Shown: positions 8,161-16,862 of the stretch, one piece after another
How the letters are laid out: each line of letters opens with the position of its first letter
Position numbering within the stretch: position 1 is the stretch's first letter
Source of the DNA: Paenibacillus tyrphae
Lineage (GTDB): Bacteria; Bacillota; Bacilli; Paenibacillales; NBRC-103111
DNA length: 64,000 nucleotides
Reading direction: 5' to 3'
NCBI RefSeq assembly: GCF_000722545.1
Contig: NZ_JNVM01000021.1
Span: forward strand, 136,174-200,173
Notes under the pieces: generated by a model
What the model was told of the DNA's origin: nothing
Databases searched by the model: none
Seen by the model: the letters and a program-made list of their open reading frames with translations, nothing else
Translations under genes and position numbers: made by a program

Positions 8161-9045
8161 TTACAATTCGATAGTTTCCCGCTTCAAGAACCGGCCCAAG
8201 ATCAGCGTGGTCAGCAAAGACAGGATTAAAATCAGGACGCCGATGGTCGCGCCGTAGCTTAAGTGATACTGCTTGAAGCCCATCTGGTACAAATAGTAGC
8301 CCATCACCTGCGTCGCGTTGTCGGGGCCGCCGTCGGTCATGAGCCGGACGATAATGAACGACCCGTTCAGCGTGGTGATGACAATGTGCAGCACCGAGGT
8401 TTTGAACTGCTCCCAGATGAGCGGCAGCGTCACGTTCCAGAACTGATGCCACTGCCCGGCGCCGTCGATCTCCGCAGCCTCGTAGAGCGAGCTTGGAATC
8501 GCCAGGATGGAAGCGATGATCAGAATCATGTAGAAGCCGATCCCGGCCCATACGCTCGGAGGCAGCAGCGACCACATGGCGAGCTTCGCGTCGCCCAGCC
8601 AGTTCGTCTCGACCGGCTTGTCGGTGAAGAGCGACAGGAACGCATTGAGAAAGCCGAGCTGCGGATTATAGATGAAGCTCCACAGCACGCCGATGACCGC
8701 GACCGAAATAATGTTCGGGAAGAAGAAAACGACGCGGTAGAAACCGTACTCCCGCAGCTTCAGCCGGGTCAGAGCTACGGCGAAGAAAGTGGCGATCAGC
8801 ATGATCAAAACCACTTTCCAGAAGACGAGAAAATAGTCGTTTTTGATCGCTTGACCGATAATCTCGTCGGACAGCAGCTCCCGGTAATTGCCGAGCCCGA
8901 TGAAATTCATCGTTTCCGAGCCGCCGGACCAGTCGAAGAAGCTTAGATACAAGCCGCGGAATAACGGATAGATCGTGAACACCAGAAACACCGCGAAGGT
9001 CGGCAGCAGGAAGGTCGTAATAAAAAGCGCGCGATTCCATTTCAT
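8161..9045 (-). CDS. Sugar ABC transporter permease (MalF/UgpA, CUT1 type)
   Basis: Membrane permease of 294 residues, with a first helix at about residues 7-28 and six helices overall. The EAA loop is visible as LYEAAEIDGAGQWHQF followed by VTLPLIWE. It forms the translocation channel with the MalG-like partner encoded immediately downstream. The ORF extends back to 9081, but the ATG at 9045 follows AGTGGAGG with 8-nt spacing and gives the normal family N terminus. The neighbouring solute-binding proteins and YesM/YesN regulators mark it as part of an oligosaccharide importer; the sugar is unknown. Confidence 0.9.
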   Translation of the reverse strand: MKWNRALFITTFLLPTFAVFLVFTIYPLFRGLYLSFFDWSGGSETMNFIGLGNYRELLSDEIIGQAIKNDYFLVFWKVVLIMLIATFFAVALTRLKLREYGFYRVVFFFPNIISVAVIGVLWSFIYNPQLGFLNAFLSLFTDKPVETNWLGDAKLAMWSLLPPSVWAGIGFYMILIIASILAIPSSLYEAAEIDGAGQWHQFWNVTLPLIWEQFKTSVLHIVITTLNGSFIIVRLMTDGGPDNATQVMGYYLYQMGFKQYHLSYGATIGVLILILSLLTTLILGRFLKRETIEL

Positions 9046-9123
9046 AAGACATCCTCCACTGCTTGGGATTGGAAGAAACAAATCGGCAGGAAGGGTCCTG
9101 CCGATCGTTCCCGGGTCGAGACG

Positions 9124-10509
9124 CTATTTGCTTCCTCTGGCTTTAGCGGCGGCTTTCTCCATGCGGTCCATCCATTCGTCCGGCGTAATTTTCTTTTGCA
9201 GCAGGGCAATCGTAGCGTCGCTCTCGGCCTGCTCCAAGTCGGCGTTCAGCTTGAATACGGGGGCGACGATGGTGTTGCTGCTGTTGAAGTATTTCATGGC
9301 CGCTTTCACGACGCCGCTGGCGTTTGTCGCTTCCAGATCGGCCTTCACGTTCATGATGGCTCCGGTCTGCTCTGCCCAGCGAGTGGCCGCTTTCTTCGTG
9401 AAAATGAACTGCACGAACGCCTTGGCCGCTTCCGGGTTTTTCGCTTTCTTCGCAATGGCGATGTTATTCGTGTAAGGAATGACAATGTTTTTGCCGCCCG
9501 GCTTCTGCATGACGGAAGGAATGAAGCCGAATTTGAAGTCGGCCGGAACGTCCTTCTTCATTTCGTTCTCCAGCCACAGCCCGTTCGGAAGCATGGCGTC
9601 TTTGCGCTGAAGGAACAGCATTTGCGAATCGGTGTGGTTGATGCCGAAGGAGGCGTTGTCAAAATACCCCTTATCCCGCATATCGACCAGCTTTTGCAGC
9701 GTTTTGGCGACGGCGTCGTTCTTGAACGCTTTTTCCTTCGCCGCTTCCTGATCCTTCAAAATTTGCGGGTTGTCGCCGTTCTCGGACACGAAGCCTGAGT
9801 TGACCAGTCCGCCGACGATGTAGTACGGGTATTTGCCGGTATGGATGTAAGGATTGATGCCGGAGGCTTTGATCTTCTCGCTGGTGGCGAGGAAGCTGTC
9901 CCAATCGGTCGGCACGGTCCAGCCGTTCTTCTTGAACAGCGCTTCGTCGTAGAACGTTCCCCAGGAGCCGAAGACGAGCGGGATCGTATAATTTTTACCG
10001 TTGAAATCTTGAGGAGGGGCGATCAATTGGTCCGTCAGCTTGTCGCCGTCGACGTTCTTCGCGGTTTTCACCCAGTCGGAGATGTCCATGAGCTGGTCGT
10101 CCTTGACCATCTGGGCTTCGTTCGATCCGGCTCCGTCGATATAGACGACGTCGGGCGGATTGCCTTGAATCCAGCGCGGCTTCATTTGGTCGTTGATTTG
10201 CGAGCCGGCGGATTGCTTGATTTTCAGGTCCGGGTACTTCTTCTGGAACTCGCCGATCACTTCTTTCCACCAGCTGTCGCCGTAGCCGCCGACGAAGTAT
10301 TGGATCTCGAAGTCGCCTGCGATTTTGGCGCCGTCCGCCGGTTTGGCGCCGTCCGCAGGCTTCGCTCCGTCGGCGGGCTTGGCGGCTTCGCCTGGCTTGG
10401 CCGTGTCGGCCGGTTTAGCCGCCGGAGCGGCCCCGCAGCCCGCCAGCGAAAGCGCGCAAAGCAGGGAGGCCATGCCCAAGGCCGCGCCTTTGGTTAGTGC
10501 TTTTCTCAT
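9124..10509 (-). CDS. Extracellular sugar-binding lipoprotein (ABC, family 1)
   Basis: Solute-binding protein of 461 residues for the CUT1 permeases encoded just downstream. It has a lipoprotein signal peptide with lipobox LAGC near residue 24. After the anchor comes a low-complexity tether of hexapeptides (PADTAK, PGEAAK, then PADGAK three times), and then a typical two-lobed binding domain starting at FEIQYFVGG. The substrate is probably an oligosaccharide. The gene lies 78 nt before the MalF-like permease and about 120 nt after a second binding protein. The tether is encoded by near-identical 18-bp units and could vary in length between strains. Confidence 0.92.
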   Translation of the reverse strand: MRKALTKGAALGMASLLCALSLAGCGAAPAAKPADTAKPGEAAKPADGAKPADGAKPADGAKIAGDFEIQYFVGGYGDSWWKEVIGEFQKKYPDLKIKQSAGSQINDQMKPRWIQGNPPDVVYIDGAGSNEAQMVKDDQLMDISDWVKTAKNVDGDKLTDQLIAPPQDFNGKNYTIPLVFGSWGTFYDEALFKKNGWTVPTDWDSFLATSEKIKASGINPYIHTGKYPYYIVGGLVNSGFVSENGDNPQILKDQEAAKEKAFKNDAVAKTLQKLVDMRDKGYFDNASFGINHTDSQMLFLQRKDAMLPNGLWLENEMKKDVPADFKFGFIPSVMQKPGGKNIVIPYTNNIAIAKKAKNPEAAKAFVQFIFTKKAATRWAEQTGAIMNVKADLEATNASGVVKAAMKYFNSSNTIVAPVFKLNADLEQAESDATIALLQKKITPDEWMDRMEKAAAKARGSK

Positions 10510-10632
10510 CTTTCGAACCCTCCTAAAAGTTGATCTCTAAGGCACATCTTGATTGCGTAACCTTATCTTAGGAGGTTTGGTGCGAAAGCTCCATTGAATA
10601 TCTTCCAAGAGTTCTTTATTTTTTTACTCACG

Positions 10633-11898
10633 TTACTCGCGGCTTTTCGTGAGGGCGATCTGCTGAAGCTGATCGAGGGCGGCTTGGGGCGACATGTGGT
10701 CGATCAGGACGGCTTGGCCCATCTTTCGCGTTCCGTCCATGACCTTCTGCCAGGCAGGGTGGTTGACCGGATAAAATTGGGCCGTCTGCAGCGCTTCGAG
10801 GCTGTCTTTTACGTTCTTGTCCTTGGCCGCAAGCTTGTCCCCTACGGATTTGGTCACCGGCAGGAAGCCTTCGCGCAGAATCAGGTTCTCGTAGCGCGCA
10901 TCATCGTACAGAAAGCTGATGAATTTGGAGAGCGCCTCTTTGTTCGTATGATCTGTCTTGAAGGACACCAGCACATCCTGCACGCCGAAGGAGATGGGCG
11001 GGGTTCCGTCCTTGACGGGCATCGGTCCGATCCCCCATTTCAGACCGGGGAATTCTCTGGGAACGACGGATGGGAAGTAATTGCCCGAAATCATCGTCCC
11101 GAGCTTTCCGTTTCCGAGAATGCGGTGCTTCTCGTCGCGCGTTGTGACAGTCGGTTCGGCATCAGTCAGCCCTTGGTCGTAGAGCGACTTTAGAAAGGTC
11201 AGCCCTTCGACGTTTTCCGGCGAATTGATCGTCCACTGCCCGTCCTTCATCCAGCCTCCGCCCGCTCCGAAGAAGAAATAGGACAAGTAAGCTTGGCTTT
11301 CGTTGTCCGTCAAGTCCACGCCGAAGCCTTCGGCTTTGCCCGTCTGCTTGATTTTCCGCGCCGTCTCGACCAGCTCAGACCACGTTTTTGGCGCCTCGGT
11401 CAGCCCGATTTCGTCAAAAATGTCCTTGTTGTAATACAGGTTGCGGACGGTGGTGAGATAAGGGATCGCGTATTGGGCGCCGTTCCAATAATCCATTTGC
11501 AGAAACTTTGGAAGAAGGTTCGCCTTCAGCTCCGGGGATAGGATATCGTTCCAGTCGTTGAGCAGGCCGTCCTTGGCAAAATGAGCGTACACATTCGTAT
11601 TCAGCAGGTCCGGCGGCTGATTCTTGCTGATCATGGTCGTATAGACGCCGTCGAGGATGTCCCAATTCGCCACCTGCAGCTCGACGTCAATGTTCGGATA
11701 CTTCGCTTCGAAATCTTTCACGATGCTCTCCAGCAGCGGCCGCGTATCCGTGCTGTACTCTGCGGCCAGGAACTGGATCAACGCCTTCTGCTCCGCCATT
11801 GCAGGAGAAGGGGAAGAGTCGATCCCGCAGCCGGACAGCGGCATCATCAGCAGCAGCGTGGCCGACAAGGCTGCTGCGGCGGGCTTCCGTCGGTTCAT
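10633..11898 (-). CDS. Second extracellular sugar-binding lipoprotein (ABC, family 1)
   Basis: Solute-binding lipoprotein of 421 residues with lipobox LSGC near residue 23-26 and a short Ser/Pro linker, followed by a family 1 binding domain (AEYSTDTRPLLESIVKDFE at its start). It is distinct in sequence from the other binding protein in this operon. A GTG at 11907 is in frame, but the ATG at 11898 is correctly spaced from GAGG and is preferred. Two binding proteins for one pair of permeases may widen the substrate range, or one may serve sensing. The downstream gap of about 120 bp could hold a second promoter, but none is obvious. Confidence 0.9.
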   Translation of the reverse strand: MNRRKPAAAALSATLLLMMPLSGCGIDSSPSPAMAEQKALIQFLAAEYSTDTRPLLESIVKDFEAKYPNIDVELQVANWDILDGVYTTMISKNQPPDLLNTNVYAHFAKDGLLNDWNDILSPELKANLLPKFLQMDYWNGAQYAIPYLTTVRNLYYNKDIFDEIGLTEAPKTWSELVETARKIKQTGKAEGFGVDLTDNESQAYLSYFFFGAGGGWMKDGQWTINSPENVEGLTFLKSLYDQGLTDAEPTVTTRDEKHRILGNGKLGTMISGNYFPSVVPREFPGLKWGIGPMPVKDGTPPISFGVQDVLVSFKTDHTNKEALSKFISFLYDDARYENLILREGFLPVTKSVGDKLAAKDKNVKDSLEALQTAQFYPVNHPAWQKVMDGTRKMGQAVLIDHMSPQAALDQLQQIALTKSRE

Positions 11899-11949
11899 TC
11901 GGTCCACCTCGATTCTTGGATTGATCGCCCGAGCCGGGGCAGGGCTTCC

Positions 11950-12936
11950 TTACCTTTCCACAAAAGGGAAGAGCAGCTTTTGATTTTCCGGATCGTACAT
12001 GTTCTCCTTGGTGACGACCGTCGAATCGATGTTGTCGCGCGGGTTCGCTTTTGTTCCGTCGATGAGCTCCACGGCTGCCTTCACGCCCAAATATCCGATG
12101 TTAAAAGGCTTCTGGACCAGCGTCGCATGCAGCGTGCCTTCCTCCAGCAACTTGATCTCATAGATCGAAGCGCCGAAGCCGACGAGCTTGACCGAGGCGC
12201 TTTTGTTCAGTTCCTTGATCGCTTTGGCAGCTCCCAAGGTAGCCGTCTCGTTCAAGCAGATCATGCCGTTAATCTCCGGGTGGTCGGCCAACAGCAGCTT
12301 GGTCGCTTGGTAGGCCAGCTCCTCCTGATTCGCAGCATACCGCGTGCCGACGACAACCGCCGGCGGGTCGGTGGCGAGCGCCTCCCGAATGCCGGTTTCC
12401 CGGTCTGTGGCGGTGGGTGAGCCGCCCTTGTCGCTAAGGACCGCCACGGCGGGCCGGCCATTGGTCATGGAGGCCAGCGCCCGTCCGGCTTTTCTGCCCG
12501 CATCCAGATTGTTGCTGGCGATAAAGCTGTCGCCGGGATTGCCGTCCAACGGCGAATCGATCACGACCAGCTTGATTCCGGCTTGGCGGACCTTCTCCGC
12601 CACAGGAACGAGCAGGTCGTTGTCGGCGGGGGCCAGCACGATTGCTTGCGGCTTCTCCGCAATCGCTTGCTCCACGAGGCCGATCTGCTCGTGCACGTCG
12701 GTTTCCTGCAAGGGGCCGCGAATGTCCGCCTTCGCTTGAAACTCTTTGGCGGCCGTCTTCGCCCCGGCCCGGACCGTCTGCCAAAATTCCGTGCGGATAT
12801 CGTTGCTTTTCATAATGACGATAATGCTCTTGTCCTTGCCGCTTTCGGTTCGGACGGACTGGAGCAGGATGGCGGTATAGGTGCCCAAGGCCAAGAGGGG
12901 CACCAGCATCCACACGATTTTTTTATGCGTCTGCAT
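11950..12936 (-). CDS. Membrane-anchored RbsB-like sugar-binding protein (probable sensor)
   Basis: A 328-residue protein. An uncleaved-looking N-terminal hydrophobic segment (WMLVPLLALGTYTAILL, about 9-25) lacks a lipobox cysteine, and a periplasmic-binding-protein domain of the ribose/galactose type follows (SIIVIMKSNDIRTEFWQ onward). Family knowledge: in clostridial XylFII-LytS/YesN systems, a similar anchored binding protein encoded beside a kinase presents sugar to it. Here it sits 14 nt downstream of the YesM-type kinase gene, which supports the same role by inference. The start at 12936 has AAAGGAGC 7 nt upstream. The ORF runs further back, but only through the kinase gene. Confidence 0.85.
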   Translation of the reverse strand: MQTHKKIVWMLVPLLALGTYTAILLQSVRTESGKDKSIIVIMKSNDIRTEFWQTVRAGAKTAAKEFQAKADIRGPLQETDVHEQIGLVEQAIAEKPQAIVLAPADNDLLVPVAEKVRQAGIKLVVIDSPLDGNPGDSFIASNNLDAGRKAGRALASMTNGRPAVAVLSDKGGSPTATDRETGIREALATDPPAVVVGTRYAANQEELAYQATKLLLADHPEINGMICLNETATLGAAKAIKELNKSASVKLVGFGASIYEIKLLEEGTLHATLVQKPFNIGYLGVKAAVELIDGTKANPRDNIDSTVVTKENMYDPENQKLLFPFVER

Positions 12937-12950
12937 CGGCTGCTCCTTTC

Positions 12951-14726
12951 CTACTCGCTTCTCGGGATCGTCAGCGTGACCCGGGTGCCCTTTTCCGGTT
13001 CGCTGTCGAAGCTCACGCCGTAGCTCGTCCCGAAATAAAGCTGAATCCGTTCGTGAACGTTGGCAATGCCTACGCCCGTGCCGCGTTCCGTTCCCGTCTT
13101 CGGCACCAGAATGTGCCGCAGCTGTTCCGGCGTCATGCCGAGGCCGTTGTCCTCGATGGTGAACACGATTTTGCCGTCTTTCTCTTCGCTGGCGATGGTG
13201 ATGAGCCCGCACCCCGGTTTGTTTTTGATCCCGTGATAGATGGCGTTTTCGACGAAGGGCTGGAGCAAAATTTTGATCGTTTTGCAGGCCATAATGTCTT
13301 GGGAGACGTCGATCCGGTAATCCAGCTTTTCTTTGTACCTCATTTTCTGGATCAGCAGATAGCTGCGGATATGCTCGATTTCGATGAAGATGGGTACGAG
13401 CTCGTCGCTTTTGTTGATGCTGGCGCGGAACAGCTTGGCGAGTGCGGAGGTCATAAGCACGACTTCCTCGTGCTTCTTGCCTTCCGCCATCCAGATGATC
13501 GAATCGAGCGTATTGTACAGAAAATGCGGGTTGATCTGCGCCTGGAGCACCTTGAGCTCGCTTTTGCGCTTCGTTTCTTCGTTGCGGATGATTTCGCTCA
13601 TCAGCTCCTTCGTGTGGCCAACCATCAGGTTGAACGTACGCCCGAGCTGGCCGATCTCGTTCTCCTGCTCGATCTCCGCGCGAATGTCGAAGTTGCCTTT
13701 TTCCACCTGCTTCATCTTATCCTGAAGGTTCTTGATCGGCTTGGAAAACCGGTGCGAGAGCACGAACGACAGCAGCAGGGTGATCGCCAGCCCGAAGACA
13801 GCCAGCAGCAGGAACGAGCTTTGAATCGTGTGCTTGTTGGTGACGAGCTCGTCCGTGTAGGCGACACCGACGATTTTCCAGCCGAATTTCGTATCGTGGA
13901 CCGAATAGATCCGCGATTCGTCACCGTCGTACGCGACGAAGCTGTCCGTATGCATCACCTTGTCGATCAGCTCGCTTTTCAGGTTGCTGTAAATAAGCTG
14001 CTGCTGCGGGTGGTAGACGATGTTGCCGCCGTTGTCGACAATGAACACGTAGCCCCGCTTGCCGAGGTTGACCTGGCTGCAGATTTCGCTGATGACGCTC
14101 AAGTTGAGATCGACGAGAAAAATGCCTTCTCCCGCGATCCCGTCGGTGCTTTTCAACTCCCGGCTGAGGGAGACGACCCAGCGGTATTCGTTCTGGATCA
14201 CATGCTGAACGTGGGAGGAGGAGACGACCGGCTTGCCGCCTTCCTGCTTCGCCTGCTTGTACCAGAGCTGCTCTTCCGGCTTTGCGTTCGGATTGAGGCT
14301 GGTGCTGCGCCGGTCCGACACGAATTTGCCGTTGTAGCCGAACACCATGATGGAGGCGATGTCTTTGCGGGTGTACAGAATCGATTGGAACATGTCCGAA
14401 ATGCGCTTCTCGTATACCCGGCGGTCGGCCTCGCTGATGAACACCGTGTTGGAGATAAAATATTTGACGTCTTTGTTCGTTAGGGCCAGAGTGGAAATGT
14501 TCTCCATATTCGTGAAGTAGGACTGAATGTTGGCGCCGACCTGCTTCATGACTTCCGAGAGGTAGGCCTGTGAATTTTTTTCCACGGCGTCGGCGGATAG
14601 CCGGTAGGAAATGAAGCTGGTGATGCCGACGGAGACGAGAATCAAGCAGGAAAAAGCCGCGGCGATGCTGGAGCGGATGCTCTTGAATTGGAACAAGGGC
14701 GACGGCAGGCGGAGCACAGGCTTCAT
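12951..14726 (-). CDS. YesM/LytS-type sensor histidine kinase with dCache domain
   Basis: Membrane kinase of 591 residues. TM1 is at about 22-42, a dCache-like extracytoplasmic domain at about 45-300, TM2 at about 303-324, HAMP at about 325-378, a His_kinase domain with His401 in QINPHFLYNTL, and a HATPase with DNGLGM and GTGVGIANV. It overlaps the response regulator gene by ATGA and is followed closely by the anchored sugar-binding protein. YesM kinases pair with YesN regulators to induce carbohydrate uptake genes in response to extracellular sugars. That role fits the downstream importer. Confidence 0.93.
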   Translation of the reverse strand: MKPVLRLPSPLFQFKSIRSSIAAAFSCLILVSVGITSFISYRLSADAVEKNSQAYLSEVMKQVGANIQSYFTNMENISTLALTNKDVKYFISNTVFISEADRRVYEKRISDMFQSILYTRKDIASIMVFGYNGKFVSDRRSTSLNPNAKPEEQLWYKQAKQEGGKPVVSSSHVQHVIQNEYRWVVSLSRELKSTDGIAGEGIFLVDLNLSVISEICSQVNLGKRGYVFIVDNGGNIVYHPQQQLIYSNLKSELIDKVMHTDSFVAYDGDESRIYSVHDTKFGWKIVGVAYTDELVTNKHTIQSSFLLLAVFGLAITLLLSFVLSHRFSKPIKNLQDKMKQVEKGNFDIRAEIEQENEIGQLGRTFNLMVGHTKELMSEIIRNEETKRKSELKVLQAQINPHFLYNTLDSIIWMAEGKKHEEVVLMTSALAKLFRASINKSDELVPIFIEIEHIRSYLLIQKMRYKEKLDYRIDVSQDIMACKTIKILLQPFVENAIYHGIKNKPGCGLITIASEEKDGKIVFTIEDNGLGMTPEQLRHILVPKTGTERGTGVGIANVHERIQLYFGTSYGVSFDSEPEKGTRVTLTIPRSE

Positions 14727-16348
14727 CGGCGGGTCTCCTTGGCCGCCGCGTTGTCCCGGTATTCCGTCGGCGTGAGGCCAGAGTGCTTCTTGAAGATCAG
14801 GCTGAAATAGTTCGGATCGGCATAGCCGACCTGCGCCGCAATCTCATAGGACTTGAGCGGGGTGTGCAGCAGCAGCTCCTTCGCCTTGTCGATGCGCACC
14901 CGCGTCAAATATTCGACGAACGTTTCGCCGAGCTGCTGCTTGAACATGGTGCTAAAATAGCTGGTGCTCATGAGCGTATGCCGGCACAGCTCCTGCAGGG
15001 AGAGCTTCTCGTTCGCGTAGTGCTCGCGGATATACTCGGTGGCCCGCAGCACCTGCATATGCGTCAGGCGATTCCGCTGCTCGGAGATTTGATCCAGCGC
15101 CAGGCTTAAAATGTGCTTCAGCCAGTCCTGGATTTCGTCCAGCGTCTTGAACCGGTACACGTCCGTCAGCCAATTGCGCTCACCTACGGCTGCGCGCGGT
15201 TCGTCCGCTCCGAGCTCCCGGACCGTATTCATCAGCGTGACGATCACCGACTGGATCTGCCAATAGCACGCTTCGATCGGCATCCGGGACGTTTTCAAGT
15301 GGGCAACCAGCTGCTCGATCAAGCGGTGAACGTCTGCGGTTGTGCCGGTTTTCACGGCGGAGGCAAGCAGCCGGTTCCATTCCGCGCCGTTGTCCGGAGC
15401 TGCGGGCGGTTGTCCCTCCATATCGACAATACCGATCACTTGGTTTTTGCCGAGCAGCAGCCGGTATTCGAGCGCGGACAGGGCGCTTTTGTAAGCGTGG
15501 GGAAGCTGCTCCAGCGAGCCGCATACGCGTCCGACGCCCAAGCTTACGGTCAAATTCAAATATTTCTCAACGAACTGCCGGATCGTTTCGGCGAGCTGGT
15601 ATGCGAGCTCGTACAGAGGCATTGCCGCTAGCCCGGATATGATAGCCACGACGCGCTCCTCGCGGGTGCGAAAGGCGATTCCGTTCTCCTGGCCCACGAT
15701 TTCCTGCACCATATTGTACACGGCGAAGCGAAGCAGCTCCTGATCCCGATCGGAGGGCAGGTGTCCGCTGCCGCCGAAATCGTCGATATCGACGACCATC
15801 GCCACATAGTCGGGCAGGGGCTCGTGAAGTCCGAAATAGTGAAGCCGCTCCCGGATTTCCGCATCCCCCATGGCGGTTGTTGCCCATCGTTCAAGAAAGC
15901 GTTCCTTCAGCAGGGGCAGACTTTGATTCAATTGTATATGCAGCCGCGTCAAATCTTCCCGCTGGCGGGTTTCCTCGTCGAGCTCGCCTTTCACTTTCGT
16001 CAGCAGCGCGCGAAGATCGGCCGCTGTAATCGGTTTCAAAATAAAGTCGTAAGCTTTGAGCCGCAGCGCTTGCTGCGCATAATCGAAATCGTCGAAGCCG
16101 GTCAGGATGATCACCTTCACGAAAGGGTACCGGGTCCGGATCAGCCGCGTCAGCTCCAGCCCGTCCATAAAGGGCATGCAAATATCCGACAGCACGAGGT
16201 CCGGTCTGACCTGCTCTATCGCTTCCCACGCTTCCCGGCCGCTCGCATAATCGCCGACGAGCTCAAAACCCAGCCCGTTCCAATCGATATGCTCCTTGAT
16301 GCCCTCGCGTACGATCGCTTCGTCGTCCACAATCATGATTTTGTACAT
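14723..16348 (-). CDS. YesN-type response regulator (REC plus AraC HTH)
   Basis: A 541-residue regulator. The receiver domain has the acidic pair in IMIVDDE, phospho-acceptor Asp55 in LVLSDICMPFMDG, and a Lys in the ILKPI segment. A long middle region (about 130-430) follows, and then a C-terminal AraC DNA-binding domain (YIREHYANEKLSLQEL through VGYADPNYFSLIFKKHSG). It is the first gene of the sugar operon and is coupled to the kinase by an ATGA overlap. A GTG at 16354 is in frame, but the ATG at 16348 gives the standard MYKIMIVDDE start. It probably activates this operon when sugar is present. Confidence 0.93.
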   Translation of the reverse strand: MYKIMIVDDEAIVREGIKEHIDWNGLGFELVGDYASGREAWEAIEQVRPDLVLSDICMPFMDGLELTRLIRTRYPFVKVIILTGFDDFDYAQQALRLKAYDFILKPITAADLRALLTKVKGELDEETRQREDLTRLHIQLNQSLPLLKERFLERWATTAMGDAEIRERLHYFGLHEPLPDYVAMVVDIDDFGGSGHLPSDRDQELLRFAVYNMVQEIVGQENGIAFRTREERVVAIISGLAAMPLYELAYQLAETIRQFVEKYLNLTVSLGVGRVCGSLEQLPHAYKSALSALEYRLLLGKNQVIGIVDMEGQPPAAPDNGAEWNRLLASAVKTGTTADVHRLIEQLVAHLKTSRMPIEACYWQIQSVIVTLMNTVRELGADEPRAAVGERNWLTDVYRFKTLDEIQDWLKHILSLALDQISEQRNRLTHMQVLRATEYIREHYANEKLSLQELCRHTLMSTSYFSTMFKQQLGETFVEYLTRVRIDKAKELLLHTPLKSYEIAAQVGYADPNYFSLIFKKHSGLTPTEYRDNAAAKETRR

Positions 16349-16617
16349 GCGCACCCCCGGATTTCCAGCGTAACTTTGTGTTGAGTGTACTGTAAAAAGG
16401 GAATTTCAGGCAAGAGGATTGTGCGAGCTTCTGCATTTTTTTGTAGAAACTTAACAGTTCACCGCCCGGAATTGACGGCAATCGACGGCAAATCGAAAAA
16501 AATTCCCTTGGGCCGACAGGAAAGCTCCGATGGGTCGAAGGGGATTGCCGGATTCGCCTCATTTCGCGCGATGCACGGTCAGGTTCACCTTGTTCGTCTC
16601 GCACATGAACGTGGAAC

Positions 16618-16662
16618 ACGAAACCGTGTGAATTTTCCACGCGGTCGGTTTCACGGTTTCGT
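16618..16662. repeat. Perfect 11-bp inverted repeat
   Basis: ACGAAACCGTG (16618-16628) is the exact reverse complement of CACGGTTTCGT (16652-16662), with a 23-nt loop. GTGGAA (16611-16616) and TTCCAC (16635-16640) form a competing pair. There is no T-run on either side, so it is unlikely to be an ordinary terminator. Confidence 0.55.
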
Positions 16663-16752
16663 CAAAACCGCACGATCCTCTTAAACCGGCATCGAAATGG
16701 TCATACTGACATCATGGAGCGAGATAGCGTGTAAAAAATCTCATGGATAGGA

Positions 16753-16781
16753 TTGACAGGGTGTATGTGATGATGCATAAT
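16753..16781 (+). promoter_or_regulatory. Sigma-A promoter of the cation exporter gene
   Basis: The -35 box TTGACA (16753-16758) is perfect. After a 17-bp spacer comes CATAAT (16776-16781), a 5 of 6 match to the -10 box. The expected start point falls inside the palindrome at 16784-16805. Confidence 0.75.
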
Positions 16782-16783
16782 AA

Positions 16784-16805
16784 TATATGAACATATATTC
16801 ATATA
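16784..16805 (+). promoter_or_regulatory. ArsR/SmtB-type (CzrA-like) metal operator
   Basis: The half sites TATATGAA and TTCATATA are separated by CATATA, giving the TGAA-N6-TTCA pattern typical of ArsR/SmtB metal sensors such as CzrA. It covers the predicted transcription start of the cation diffusion facilitator gene, so repressor binding would block expression until Zn or Co is in excess. No ArsR-family gene is in this window, so the regulator must act from elsewhere. Confidence 0.75.
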
Positions 16806-16862
16806 TAAAATGTACGGTCGAAACGCCGCAGCGGATCGCCCGTATCTTGGGAGGGACGACCT

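Larger units (their letters stand above)
16349..16862. other. Divergent intergenic region with hairpin, promoter and operator
   Basis: The 514 bp separate the yesN-type gene from the cation exporter gene. They hold an inverted repeat at 16618-16662, the exporter promoter at 16753-16781 and its operator at 16784-16805. No gene was found. The yesN-type promoter should lie in 16355-16500, but no clear -35/-10 pair stood out. Confidence 0.5.

Noticed and set aside
10519..10575. Inverted repeat CCTCCTAA (10519-10526) / TTAGGAGG (10568-10575)
   Set aside because: One arm is the ribosome binding site of the binding-protein gene; the pairing is probably chance.
13053..14483. Long plus-strand open frame (476 codons) opposite the YesM-type kinase gene
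   Set aside because: It is the antisense of a well-supported kinase gene, has no ribosome site, and its composition (many Val, Asp, Arg, His) is that of a GC-rich shadow frame.
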